NCBI GenBank assembly: GCA_046542845.1
Contig: JBKHAN010000036.1
Coordinates: 1-27,460, forward strand
Reading direction: 5' to 3'
Source of the DNA: SKKC01 sp046542845
GTDB taxonomy: Bacteria > Spirochaetota > Spirochaetia > DSM-27196 > SKKC01
Length of the DNA: 27,460 nt
Shown here: one piece after another, positions 8,216 through 16,399 of the stretch
Layout of the letters: every line of letters starts with the position of its first letter
Numbering within the stretch: the stretch's first letter is position 1
Notes under the pieces: generated by a model
Told to the model about the DNA's origin: nothing
What the model saw: only the letters and a program-made list of their open reading frames with translations
Database searches by the model: none
Translations under genes and position numbers: made by a program

Positions 8216-8342
8216 TAATTAAGGATTCTCGTCGGGAGACGATAATCAAGTATGTCGGCTGCTTTAGTTCCCCTCCCAGTTTACTTTAGTACGCCGACAC
8301 CGAACGGTTGGGCCGGTTCTGCAGAACCGGCCCTTTTTTTTC
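8216..8342 (+). ncRNA. Candidate small RNA or structured 3' UTR with a C-rich loop
   Basis: Three hairpins follow each other. The first is GATTCTCGTC (8224-8233) with GACGATAATC (8238-8247): ten positions, one mismatch, loop GGGA. The second is TGTCGGC (8253-8259) with GCCGACA (8293-8299), enclosing a 33-base loop that contains TTCCCCTCCC and two copies of CTTTAGT. The third is the terminator. Single-stranded CCCCUCCC could pair with purine-rich ribosome sites, as C-rich loops of several bacterial small RNAs do. A weak promoter (TTGCCG-17-TAAGAA) lies upstream, but the RNA could also be processed from the MCE-operon transcript or be an attenuator ahead of pbp. I recognise no Rfam family, including 6S, SRP or tmRNA. 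Confidence 0.35.
8310..8342 (+). terminator. Strong rho-independent terminator
   Basis: A perfect 24-base palindrome (8310-8333, arms GGGCCGGTTCTG and CAGAACCGGCCC) forms a stem of about ten G-C-rich pairs and is followed at once by eight T residues (8334-8341). It ends plus-strand transcripts of the MCE operon and any small RNA upstream, and isolates pbp. Confidence 0.93.
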
Positions 8343-8379
8343 TCGACAACCGGTCTTCAAAATGCCGCAGGTGCTTGTC

Positions 8380-8408
8380 TTGACAAAACTTATGCGCCCA
8401 CGTACTTT
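8380..8408 (+). promoter_or_regulatory. Promoter of the penicillin-binding protein gene
   Basis: A perfect -35 TTGACA (8380-8385), a 17-base spacer and TACTTT (8403-8408) precede the pbp ATG at 8415 by only six bases. A normal start point seven bases after the -10 would be the A of the ATG, which predicts a leaderless mRNA. Confidence 0.65.
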
Positions 8409-8414
8409 GACTCC

Positions 8415-10970
8415 ATGAACCTTCCTCGTAGTCGCAAGGTGCTTCTGAATGTTCTGATAGCCTTTGCAGCCTTCATAGCGATAACGGTTGGTATCGGTCT
8501 TGGCCTGGCGCTTGCTTCCACCCGAAACATCAGAAACCTGGACGATTACGGCGACGGTGAACTCGCATTACCCTCCCAGGTTCTTGACCGTCAGGGGCGG
8601 CTGATTACCGAGTTTTTCTCGGCGGAGCGCAGGGATATTGTATCCGTAGACGAACTCCCCGATCACCTCATTTACGCACTTATCGTCCGGGAAGATCGGG
8701 ACTTTTTTCGTCACAACGGTTTCAGCGTGCGAGGCACCCTTCGTGCGGCATGGAATATACTCACGGACCGTTATGTGTCCGGAGGAAGCACACTGACCCA
8801 GCAGCTCGCCGGTCATATGTTCGACGATCGGGACGACATTTCCGTCGCGCGCAAGATCCGGGAGCTCTGGTGGGCCTTCCAGCTTGAGCGCACGTGGACC
8901 AAGCATGAGATCATCGAAGCCTATCTGAACCGAATGTATTTTGGTCACAACACATACGGGGTCGAAGCGGCGAGTCAGTTCTACTTTGGACATTCCGCCC
9001 GGGATCTCACCCCTGCCGAGTCCGTCATGCTCGTAATACAACTGGCGAATCCGTCGCGGTACAGTCCTCTTCGCAATCCTGAGCGTGCGCGAAACATGCA
9101 ACGGGTAATCCTGAATGCGGTAGCTGAAGCAGGTTTCATAAGCCGAAGCGAAGCGGATTTCTCGTTCGAGGAGTACTGGGCGAACTACGACTTTACCCGT
9201 TCCAGCGTCTCCAGCGCGTTTCTCGATCGCTCCGACGAAGCGCCCTACTTCAGCGAATATGTCCGGGGACAGCTTCAGGGTGATATTCTGCTCGGCAGAC
9301 CTGTCGACATAAACCGTGCCGGGCTTATTATCCACACAACGCTCGATCTCGATCACCAGCGCCACGGCGAGCAGTTTCTGCGTGAAGGTCTCGGGCGTGC
9401 GAACGAAAGCGTTCGTCAGACCCGCGAAGCCGCGACAAACCGGGCATCTCGCGATATCGTTCCCGTCCTTGACCTCCTGGGGCTCGCCTTCGATCTGCCC
9501 GATCTCCAGGTTTCAGGACTGCAGAACAGACGTGCGGCACAGACCTATTACGACGAGCAGATTGCCCCCATCATCAGCATGAGTTCGCTCCTGTTTTCGC
9601 CGAACGTCAGCGACGGCATGTACCACGCGACGAGAATGAATCAGATCGCTCAGCGCTCGACGCAGCAACAGGACGAGGTTCAGGGCGCACTGGTAACGCT
9701 CGACAATCGAGACGGCCATATAACAGCTATGATCGGTGGAGCGCAATTTGAGCGAATAGACCAGCTCAATCGCGCGGTTTCCGGGCGCAGAACTCCGGGC
9801 TCGTCCTTCAAGTCGCTCTACTACGCGGCAGCGATCGACACACAGGCAATTACCCCTGCCACCATGCTGTACGACTCCCCTGTTGTCTTTCAGAACGAAG
9901 ACGGCAGCATATACGCACCGCGAAACTACGCCGGAAGCTGGAATGGACCCGTTCTGGTGCGCGAAGCGCTCAACCGATCGCTGAACATTCCGGCGGTACG
10001 TGTGTTTCACCGCACCGGTTTCACCGAAGCACTCGGCGTCTCGGCCGCGCTTCTCGGGATACCCGAGGCTGACATGCTTGGTCGCGGACTCGAGCGTAGA
10101 TACCCGGTCGCGCTTGGTGTTTCGTCCGTGAGTCCTCTGGAAATGACCCGAGCATACGCGACGTTTGCGTCCGGTGGCCGTCAGGTCGATCCTCTTGCGG
10201 TTCGCTATATCGAAGACCAGCGCGGACGCATTATCGCGGAACCCGAGCGCGATCTTCGCATCGAACAGCAGCGCCGTGGCGCTTCCGGGCAGATCGTCAG
10301 CCCTCAAGCGGCCTATATAATGACCGACATCATGAGCGACGTGTTCAACGTCGGGACACTGCGCGCGCAGGATCCTGTAATGCCTATGGCTGCCAAATCA
10401 GGAACGACGCAGAACTGGTCGGACGGCTGGGTTGTCGGGTACTCGCCCTACTACACGACAACAGTCTGGTATGGTTTTGACCGCGGTGGTCGCAGCCTCG
10501 GAACGAACCAGTACGGTGCGGCTATCGCCGGGCCCGTATGGGGTGGTTACATGAATACCATTCATCGCGACCTGCCTTCGCTGGAGTTTGAACGGCCTGA
10601 TGGGCTCACCGAGGTCACAATTGCGGTTCCAAGCGGCCTGCGGGCTCCAAGCGGATACACCGGGCGAAGTCGTACTGAACTGTTTATAGCGGGCACCGAA
10701 CCCCGTGAGTTCGCGCCGGATCCGGAGGAAGAGGATTCCGAGGCGATCGAGCGTTCCGAAAGGCTGCGCAGTATCGCAAATTCCGAAGCGCTGCTGCCAA
10801 GTCGTGAAGAGCTCGATTCGGCCATCCCGACCCTCGATGAACTCCTTGGTGAGGAATCGAACGGTACGTCGTCGGATTCAGAGTCAGACTTCGACGATAT
10901 GCGTCTGGACGACGATTTTTTCGACGAGGACGACGAAGACGAGGAAGAAGGCAATCCGCTCCTCGATTAA
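8415..10970 (+). CDS. Class A penicillin-binding protein (PBP1A family), bifunctional
   Basis: The 851-residue protein polymerises and cross-links peptidoglycan. A cytoplasmic basic start and one transmembrane helix (about 9-34) lead to a family-51 glycosyltransferase domain (about 60-240) with EDRDFFRHNG (93-102) and GGSTLTQQ (123-130). The transpeptidase domain (about 420-720) has the active-site serine in SSFK (463-466), SLN (522-524) and KSGTT (661-665), so both activities look intact. About 120 residues separate the two domains. The C-terminus is unusual: after about residue 750 it becomes strongly acidic and ends in an Asp/Glu-rich run (about 818-846), which would be periplasmic. No Shine-Dalgarno precedes the ATG, and the promoter lies only six bases upstream. 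The next gene, ParB-like, starts about 54 bases downstream with no terminator between. Confidence 0.93.
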   Translation: MNLPRSRKVLLNVLIAFAAFIAITVGIGLGLALASTRNIRNLDDYGDGELALPSQVLDRQGRLITEFFSAERRDIVSVDELPDHLIYALIVREDRDFFRHNGFSVRGTLRAAWNILTDRYVSGGSTLTQQLAGHMFDDRDDISVARKIRELWWAFQLERTWTKHEIIEAYLNRMYFGHNTYGVEAASQFYFGHSARDLTPAESVMLVIQLANPSRYSPLRNPERARNMQRVILNAVAEAGFISRSEADFSFEEYWANYDFTRSSVSSAFLDRSDEAPYFSEYVRGQLQGDILLGRPVDINRAGLIIHTTLDLDHQRHGEQFLREGLGRANESVRQTREAATNRASRDIVPVLDLLGLAFDLPDLQVSGLQNRRAAQTYYDEQIAPIISMSSLLFSPNVSDGMYHATRMNQIAQRSTQQQDEVQGALVTLDNRDGHITAMIGGAQFERIDQLNRAVSGRRTPGSSFKSLYYAAAIDTQAITPATMLYDSPVVFQNEDGSIYAPRNYAGSWNGPVLVREALNRSLNIPAVRVFHRTGFTEALGVSAALLGIPEADMLGRGLERRYPVALGVSSVSPLEMTRAYATFASGGRQVDPLAVRYIEDQRGRIIAEPERDLRIEQQRRGASGQIVSPQAAYIMTDIMSDVFNVGTLRAQDPVMPMAAKSGTTQNWSDGWVVGYSPYYTTTVWYGFDRGGRSLGTNQYGAAIAGPVWGGYMNTIHRDLPSLEFERPDGLTEVTIAVPSGLRAPSGYTGRSRTELFIAGTEPREFAPDPEEEDSEAIERSERLRSIANSEALLPSREELDSAIPTLDELLGEESNGTSSDSESDFDDMRLDDDFFDEDDEDEEEGNPLLD

Positions 10971-11024
10971 CCGGGGGCTGCGCTTTCACACGCACGACAG
11001 ACAGAATGAGTACGGGTGACTTTT

Positions 11025-11417
11025 ATGCAGATACCTGTAGAAGAGATAATAATCCGAAAACGAATACGCAAGAATCTCGGCGATCTCTCGTCTCTGAAGG
11101 AGAGCATGAAGACTCACGGTCTCATGAACCCGATTGTGATCACACCGGATAAGACACTGATCGCCGGACATCGCCGGCTCGAATCTGCCAGGCAGCTTGG
11201 CTGGACGTCGATAACCGTTCGGGTCATGGACAAGCAGGACGAGACTGAACTTCTTGAGATGGAGATAGACGAGAATAATCAGCGCAGGCCTCTTGCCACG
11301 GATGAGGTAGCCGAGGCGTATCAGCGTCTGGACAAGCTCAGAAACCCCGGACGGTTACGCCGCTTCTGGTTGTGGTTGGGGTCGCTGTGGAGACGGGTAT
11401 TCAGACGACGAGCATAG
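11025..11417 (+). CDS. Small ParB/Spo0J N-domain protein with Trp/Arg-rich C-terminal tail
   Basis: The 130-residue protein contains a ParB-type N-terminal domain: VEEIIIRKRIRK at the start, PIVITPDKTLIAGHRRLESA (GHRR at 48-51, equivalent to the GERR/GxRR nucleotide-binding box of ParB CTPases) and ENNQRRPL (83-90, the third ParB box). It stops where chromosomal ParB would continue into its DNA-binding helix-turn-helix; here there is a 25-residue tail rich in Trp, Arg and Leu (106-130; RRFWLWLGSLWRRVFRRR), which looks amphipathic or membrane-binding. ATG at 11025 has GGGTGA about 6 bases upstream; GTG at 11016 is possible. The gene follows pbp closely. No parA or parS is visible, so this is not an obvious partition ParB. 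Its function is unknown. Confidence 0.8.
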   Translation: MQIPVEEIIIRKRIRKNLGDLSSLKESMKTHGLMNPIVITPDKTLIAGHRRLESARQLGWTSITVRVMDKQDETELLEMEIDENNQRRPLATDEVAEAYQRLDKLRNPGRLRRFWLWLGSLWRRVFRRRA

Positions 11418-11436
11418 CCCCGCAGCTGGTAACAGT

Positions 11437-12999
11437 CTACCAGATCTCCTGAAAATCATGTGGACGTTCGCAATACTTGCATACAAAGGTAGAGGTCCCG
11501 CTTCGTATAAACTCGGGAATAACATTCTCGTGGTTTTCCGGGTTTGACACACACGCTTCGTTCTTGCAGGAGATTTCACTGAAGTCGTACACGCGACGAG
11601 GCGTATGCAGTCGATACTTTCGCACCACTGCCGCGTTGTCGACTATATTGAGTGTACATCCCGGCGCTATTGCCCCAAGCATTTTCACCAGTCGCTCGTC
11701 GAATTCGGGCACGTTCGGAAGTGAGATAAGCCCTTTGTGGTTTCCGGTCGCTTCGGAAACGAAGACACCCTGTGAACCCACGACGTGCAGCCCGAGGATC
11801 CTCCGTATCTTGAATATGTGGTCCCAGATCTGCTCTACCGATTTTCCGGTTCCTATATGGTCAATGACCATACCCGAGTCAACAGGTTTGATTCCTATCT
11901 TATAGTCCGGCTTCGGCTCGGTACGTACTGCCGCTTCCTCGACAAAGTCATCCGGATAATCCGGTGTCTCCGCCGGAACCCCATCGAAATCCCGGCCTAT
12001 CGAACCACCGAGCATGCCGATCTGGATGATCCTCGTGAAATACCCGTTCATGCTCTGTTCGTCCCACCCGTTCAAGTGCGTTCGATCGAGAAACGATGGA
12101 ATTGTTGGTGTAACGCTGTGCCTCGGCAAGGGATGAAAGAACCGGCACGCTGCCGGCACGTGTGTCATGTACTCCGGCTGAAACGTAATCGCTTTTCGAA
12201 GCGAGTCAGCTTTTTCAAGTAGCTGGTCACCCATACGTTCGAGTTGAAGTCTTGTGAAATACCAGGTCGACGCCACATCCGCGGAATCTAGGTAGGTTCG
12301 GATCGAAGGGAAAAGTCGCACTTCAAACCCGTTGTTTCGCATCTGCTCTACATAATGTACCGGCATCGCCAGTTCCGGGGGTGCAATCAGGTCTACCTTG
12401 ACTTCCCGGAAAACACGCAGGCCGTCCACCTTTGAATGAACGGTACGACCGTGAAAAAGATCACCGACAAGGGCAATATGCAGGTAACTTCGGTCCCAGT
12501 TCTGCTGCTCGAGAAAACTGAACTCGTCCAGGAACTCCTGTGTAGGGTGTTCGTGTCGACCATCACCCGCGTTAATAAACGCCGCTCGGGGAAGTCCCAG
12601 CTTATCTGTGTATTCTCCAATCACTCGCTCAAGCCAGCGGCACACGCCTTCAAGCTGACTCCGGACGACAAATATGCTTCGCGAACTGTAGCCGACAAGC
12701 ATCCGTACCGTATCGGTGATACTCTCCTTCTTTTTTAAACTGGATCCCTGCGCACTGAAGTCATTTACACGCACAAAGTGAAATTGTGCGGCGTTTCGAA
12801 AACTTTCCTTCGTCCTTGTTGAATCTTCCAGGAACAGGAGGTAAACCGCGACCTCCGGATCGTTTATGCGGTACGCGTCGACGTTCTCGCCCTTTTGCAG
12901 TGCGCTTTTAAGCAGTCTCGTTTTCTCGTACAGAAAAACCTGTTCATCTACGGAGAGGTCCCGTACAACCTGTATGCTCTTACCGACAAAGCTGCTCAT
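11437..12999 (-). CDS. pyrBI: Fused aspartate carbamoyltransferase, catalytic (PyrB) and regulatory (PyrI) chains
   Basis: The 520-residue enzyme catalyses carbamoyl phosphate + aspartate to carbamoyl aspartate, the committed step of pyrimidine synthesis. Residues 1-335 are PyrB: STRT (60-63) for carbamoyl phosphate, the 80s-loop SSLKKKES (86-93), RSQLEG (113-118), HPTQ (151-154), GRTVHS (184-189), TRLQLERM (249-256) and HPLPR (289-293). Residues about 367-520 are PyrI: VIDHIGTGKS (378-387) in the allosteric part and a zinc site of Cys478, Cys483, Cys507 and Cys510 (C-x4-C, C-x2-C). E. coli has these as two proteins; fused forms are known in Treponema and Thermotoga. STRTKES replaces the usual STRTRTS/STRTRLS, a conservative change. 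Its ATG overlaps the stop of the P83/100 gene (ATGA), so the two are coupled. It converges on the ParB-like gene. Confidence 0.95.
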   Translation of the reverse strand: MSSFVGKSIQVVRDLSVDEQVFLYEKTRLLKSALQKGENVDAYRINDPEVAVYLLFLEDSTRTKESFRNAAQFHFVRVNDFSAQGSSLKKKESITDTVRMLVGYSSRSIFVVRSQLEGVCRWLERVIGEYTDKLGLPRAAFINAGDGRHEHPTQEFLDEFSFLEQQNWDRSYLHIALVGDLFHGRTVHSKVDGLRVFREVKVDLIAPPELAMPVHYVEQMRNNGFEVRLFPSIRTYLDSADVASTWYFTRLQLERMGDQLLEKADSLRKAITFQPEYMTHVPAACRFFHPLPRHSVTPTIPSFLDRTHLNGWDEQSMNGYFTRIIQIGMLGGSIGRDFDGVPAETPDYPDDFVEEAAVRTEPKPDYKIGIKPVDSGMVIDHIGTGKSVEQIWDHIFKIRRILGLHVVGSQGVFVSEATGNHKGLISLPNVPEFDERLVKMLGAIAPGCTLNIVDNAAVVRKYRLHTPRRVYDFSEISCKNEACVSNPENHENVIPEFIRSGTSTFVCKYCERPHDFQEIW

Positions 13000-14642
13000 T
13001 CGTCTTCAGGACCGGATTGTTCAAGCGTTTCTACGTCGAGAACCGCGAAGGATGTGTCGCCGACCTGAACAAGAATGCGATTGTCATCGAAAATCGGGAT
13101 CGCCGACCGCCGTACGACGAGGTCGGATCGGGCGGTACGCTCAAGATTCCGGTCGTACCGCGCGAGTCTGAACTCACCGTCAATTTGTGCGATCGCATAG
13201 ACCTGATCTTCGTTGAACACCAGTGATGTGCCGGCATGAACACGATCTTCGGACGACTGCACTTCGCTCAGGCTGTCCACCGAAACGAGCGAGAGCCTCG
13301 CGAGACCTGACGTGTCCTCGGTAAGGACGAGATATTCATTCTCGGGACCAAAGGGAACAAGGGAACGCGAAAGGACGTTGTTGACGGCGCCTGTTTCGAT
13401 CACTTCCCCGCTGTCGGCATTAAGCCGGACAATTCGACTGCGGCTGAGTCCGTCGGATTCAGACTGAACCTGCAATCCGGTCAGCGTTCGCACGTCTGCA
13501 GCTTCTTCTTCGGGATCACCGGTCTCCTCGTCCGGATCTTCGGAGTCGGAAAGCTCTTCGTCTTCCATGACCTCTTCCTGATCCTCAGCAATGTCGTCAC
13601 GAACCGCCTGTGCCTGGTCTTCGAGCTCCTCAAGCTCTTCGTCTCTTTCGTCCACGGTTTCCTGTTCTTCGTCAAGGGCAGCGCGATCTTCATCGAGTGC
13701 TTCGCGCTCCTCCTCGATGCGGCGTTCTTCCTCTTCTACTGCCTGCTCACGATCCGCACGCTCCTCCTCTGGAGCATCTTCGAGTGCTTCGCGCTCCTCT
13801 CGCGTACGTTCCTCCTGTTCGAGGAGCTCTCGCTCACGTTCTTCCAGGTCCTCCAACTCTCCGGCGATGCGCTCCTGCTCCTCGGTGATTTCTTCGGATT
13901 CCTGGATTATAACCTCGTCCATGAGTTCAACGAGTTCGCGACGGTCTTCTAAACCCATGTCTTCGCGTCGTCGCAAGTCGTCGATAACCCCCTCATCTGC
14001 GAGCGCGAACGGATCTACCACCAGGCGATCGCTTCGAAGGGGTACCACGATTTCGGTATTGCCGGGCCAATCGGTATAGCGCAGCGAAATCCCGACGTTC
14101 TCCGCCGAAAGGTTTTCGACGACTACTGGTTTGTATCGCTCTTCAAAAAAGTCCGGATCTCCCCGGTTCACCGCGTTATATATCGTCGACAGACGAGCAA
14201 GAAGCATCGCATTAGCGCTCGAGTACCCGTACCGTGCCTCAAGATATCCCGAGAGGATCGCGCGTACATTGTCTATGTGGTTCACCCGGGCTTCCGGAAG
14301 AATATAGAGAATATCGGCATCGAGACCCGAGGTAACCGATTCGTCCACTGCGCTCAGGATTCTGTATCGACCAAAGTAACTGCCCTCCCGGGCGAGGTAT
14401 TCGCCAATCCCGACGATTTGGGCAACTGTCTGTGGTGATTCAACGGGCCCCTCGAAGTTAATGAACTCGATATCACTGTCTTCGGTACGTCGCAACTCCT
14501 CCTCGGCAACATCGAGTGCCATAAGCGAAGCCGCAACACCGGCACCAATCACTGCAGTGAGAACAAATCGCAGAATGCGTACACGCACAGTACCGTAGGT
14601 TTCCATACCGACATGATAGACGCTCTTCGTTTCCGCGTCCAT
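12996..14642 (-). CDS. P83/100-family spirochaetal antigen homologue
   Basis: The 548-residue protein has an N-terminal hydrophobic export segment (about 23-43). The N-terminal domain (about 44-205) matches what I recall of Borrelia P83/100 and Treponema homologues: SDIEFINFEGP, then ADILYILPEARVNHIDNVRAILSGYL, IYNAVNRGD and YTDWPGNTEIVVPL. Residues about 247-383 are a highly charged Glu/Arg helical region, almost certainly a long coiled coil, followed by an acidic linker and a beta-rich C-terminal domain (about 385-540) with propeller-like repeats. The molecular role of P83/100 proteins is not established; Borrelia P83/100 is a known immunogen. ATG at 14640-14642 lies 9 bases after the preceding gene; ATG at 14604-14606 is an alternative that shortens the cytoplasmic start. 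The ATGA overlap with pyrBI is unexpected for an envelope protein. Confidence 0.85.
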   Translation of the reverse strand: MDAETKSVYHVGMETYGTVRVRILRFVLTAVIGAGVAASLMALDVAEEELRRTEDSDIEFINFEGPVESPQTVAQIVGIGEYLAREGSYFGRYRILSAVDESVTSGLDADILYILPEARVNHIDNVRAILSGYLEARYGYSSANAMLLARLSTIYNAVNRGDPDFFEERYKPVVVENLSAENVGISLRYTDWPGNTEIVVPLRSDRLVVDPFALADEGVIDDLRRREDMGLEDRRELVELMDEVIIQESEEITEEQERIAGELEDLEERERELLEQEERTREEREALEDAPEEERADREQAVEEEERRIEEEREALDEDRAALDEEQETVDERDEELEELEDQAQAVRDDIAEDQEEVMEDEELSDSEDPDEETGDPEEEAADVRTLTGLQVQSESDGLSRSRIVRLNADSGEVIETGAVNNVLSRSLVPFGPENEYLVLTEDTSGLARLSLVSVDSLSEVQSSEDRVHAGTSLVFNEDQVYAIAQIDGEFRLARYDRNLERTARSDLVVRRSAIPIFDDNRILVQVGDTSFAVLDVETLEQSGPEDE

Positions 14643-14651
14643 GCATGCCAG

Positions 14652-16352
14652 TCAATTCGAGCGCGAGACACGAGAGATGAACTCACGTGCAGCGTCCCGG
14701 ACCGACGCCGTTGCTCCGATCGAGGTCAGAGACGTAAGCGTCTCAAGAGCCGACTCCGAAGGGGGATACCCCTGTTCGTGCATGGTCTGCAGCGCTGCGA
14801 TAAACGCCGTCTGAACGCGTGGCGACCTCTCGTTGCGCCGCAGCAGGGACAGGAGCATGTCCTGACGTTCAATCCTGTGGGAATAGCCTATGTCTGCAAT
14901 CGCGTCCATGAGTATTCCGACACGAGTCTCGTCGCGGTACAGCTGTGCGCCGTGTTCCATGACCGAATGCGCCCTATTGTCACCAAGCCACGCAAGCAGG
15001 TCATATCCTCTGCGAAGAAGCTCTATCGATACCTGTTGTCTGCTTCCCGACGCCCCGGGTACTCCGACGAGCACGCCGAGTATGTACGAAGCGTAGGAGT
15101 AGGCAGCCCCGAGTGTCCCGGCTTCTGCTCGCGTCTCGAGCTCCTCGAGCACACTCCGCTGTTGCCGTTCCATTCCACTGGTGACCATTTCCTCGAAAAA
15201 GCGGAACTCTGTACTCGTACGCCACGTGGACCGGCTCTCTCCGCGAACGACACCCGGTCGATAGTCCCGACTACCCGAACCTTCGGGACCGCTCCACATG
15301 GGGCCCTGTCCTCCTGAAACCCGGAAGCCGTAGACGACCCATCGGGAGCCCGTGACAATGACCTGCCCGTTCCGGCCCGCGACCGGCTCCGACAGCTCTC
15401 CGGCATCGGCAACCCGCACAGAAGCCTGTACGCTGCCGTTCGTGTTGAGGACTTCTATTGTCGAATCGGCCCTGATCACAACGAAGCGATCCGCACCTGC
15501 GACAACGGCCGACTGTACGCCGTCCGCGATAATCTCCGGGTTCCCCTCCCCGTCAAGTACCTGTAGAACGCCGTCGTGCAGCACAACCGGCCGACCCGAG
15601 GTATCCGTCTGCAGAAACGCGCCATGACCGATCGATTCCTTGATTACCCGTTCGCGGCCTGAATCGGGTTGTATGATTGTGAGCGATCCGTCTTCGCGGG
15701 CTGTCAGAAGTGTTCCGTCCGAACGCAGGACAACGCTCGTCGGCATCGTCTCAAGGTCGTAGGATATCCGGACGTCGCCTCCGGGACCCAGAACCAGCAG
15801 CTCACTGTCAGCGGTAACAAGAATCAACCTTCCCGAGCCGTCAATGAACGGCCCGTACCGTATTGATGCACCAACCCGTCGCGACCATATTTCGTGCCCC
15901 GCGTAGGTCAGCGCACGCAGACCGCCACCGGCGTAGGTCAGAACCAGAAATCCGGTGTTCGAGACTGCCGCGCGCTCTACGGCCGACGGGGTCGGTTGCA
16001 GAGACCATGCTATCTCTCCGGCGTGCGAAACGCGCGTGAGCGATCCATCCTCACGAGCGAGGAGAACCGACCCGTCGGGAAGCCCCGCGACAAGCCTGTC
16101 GTTTCGTGTTCGAAGTCCCAGCCGGAACACGGGGCGACCGTCGGAATGGAAGCGATAGAGATTTCTGTCGTCCGCAAGGACGGTTATGCTTCCGTCGTCG
16201 TGGACCAGAGACGGTCCAACGGGAGCCCCCGAAATGACACGCCTCCAGATATCACCGTCTACGGCATAAAGCTTGCCGGTACTTCCACCACTTACCGTAA
16301 GCAGAACCATAAGAAGCGCTGTGACTGTCCGACGAAAATCAAATTGGTGCAT
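14652..16352 (-). CDS. Exported PQQ-like beta-propeller protein with helical C-terminal domain
   Basis: The protein has about 566 residues from the ATG at 16350-16352; a TTG at 16382 would add ten residues before the signal peptide and is less likely. A signal peptide (FDFRRTVTALLMVLLTVSGG, cleaved near LYA) is followed by repeated four-strand blades (about 30-350), each with patterns such as DGSITVLADDRNLYRF, DGSVLLAREDGSLTRV and DGTLLTAREDGSLTII, typical of PQQ/quinoprotein-like propellers. A Gly/Ser-rich linker leads to an alpha-helical region (about 385-565) with HEAT- or TPR-like spacing. No lipobox or cofactor site is seen. It heads an apparent operon with the P83/100 and pyrBI genes, 9 bases from the former. 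Propellers of this kind usually mediate protein contacts, as in BamB; function here is unassigned. Confidence 0.8.
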   Translation of the reverse strand: MHQFDFRRTVTALLMVLLTVSGGSTGKLYAVDGDIWRRVISGAPVGPSLVHDDGSITVLADDRNLYRFHSDGRPVFRLGLRTRNDRLVAGLPDGSVLLAREDGSLTRVSHAGEIAWSLQPTPSAVERAAVSNTGFLVLTYAGGGLRALTYAGHEIWSRRVGASIRYGPFIDGSGRLILVTADSELLVLGPGGDVRISYDLETMPTSVVLRSDGTLLTAREDGSLTIIQPDSGRERVIKESIGHGAFLQTDTSGRPVVLHDGVLQVLDGEGNPEIIADGVQSAVVAGADRFVVIRADSTIEVLNTNGSVQASVRVADAGELSEPVAGRNGQVIVTGSRWVVYGFRVSGGQGPMWSGPEGSGSRDYRPGVVRGESRSTWRTSTEFRFFEEMVTSGMERQQRSVLEELETRAEAGTLGAAYSYASYILGVLVGVPGASGSRQQVSIELLRRGYDLLAWLGDNRAHSVMEHGAQLYRDETRVGILMDAIADIGYSHRIERQDMLLSLLRRNERSPRVQTAFIAALQTMHEQGYPPSESALETLTSLTSIGATASVRDAAREFISRVSRSN

Positions 16353-16399
16353 ACGCAGAAACGTCCATTGCAGAGTACACAATACCAGTCTGATTCGGC

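Larger units (their letters stand above)
8164..8414. other. Structured intergenic region between the MCE operon and pbp
   Basis: This 251-base gap has no open frame worth calling. It holds, in order: a possible weak promoter (TTGCCG 8185-8190, TAAGAA near 8208), a hairpin at 8224-8247, a longer stem at 8253-8299, a strong terminator at 8310-8341, and the pbp promoter at 8380-8408. Confidence 0.7.

Noticed and set aside
8216..8342. 6S RNA, SRP RNA or tmRNA in the intergenic region
   Set aside because: None of the conserved landmarks of these RNAs is visible, and the length and hairpin order do not fit.
10562..10954. A minus-strand Ser-rich frame opposite the end of pbp
   Set aside because: It is the complement of the acidic PBP tail; low complexity only.
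11025..11417. Chromosome partition locus (parABS)
   Set aside because: No parA gene or parS-like palindrome was seen, and the ParB-like protein lacks the DNA-binding domain.
11426..11443. Inverted repeat CTGGTA/TACCAG between the ParB-like gene and pyrBI as a bidirectional terminator
   Set aside because: Only six base pairs with a six-base loop, and no T run on either strand.
13591..14079. A 162-codon plus-strand frame made mostly of Ser and Arg
   Set aside because: It is the complement of the Glu/Asp-rich coiled coil of the P83/100 gene and has no independent signal.
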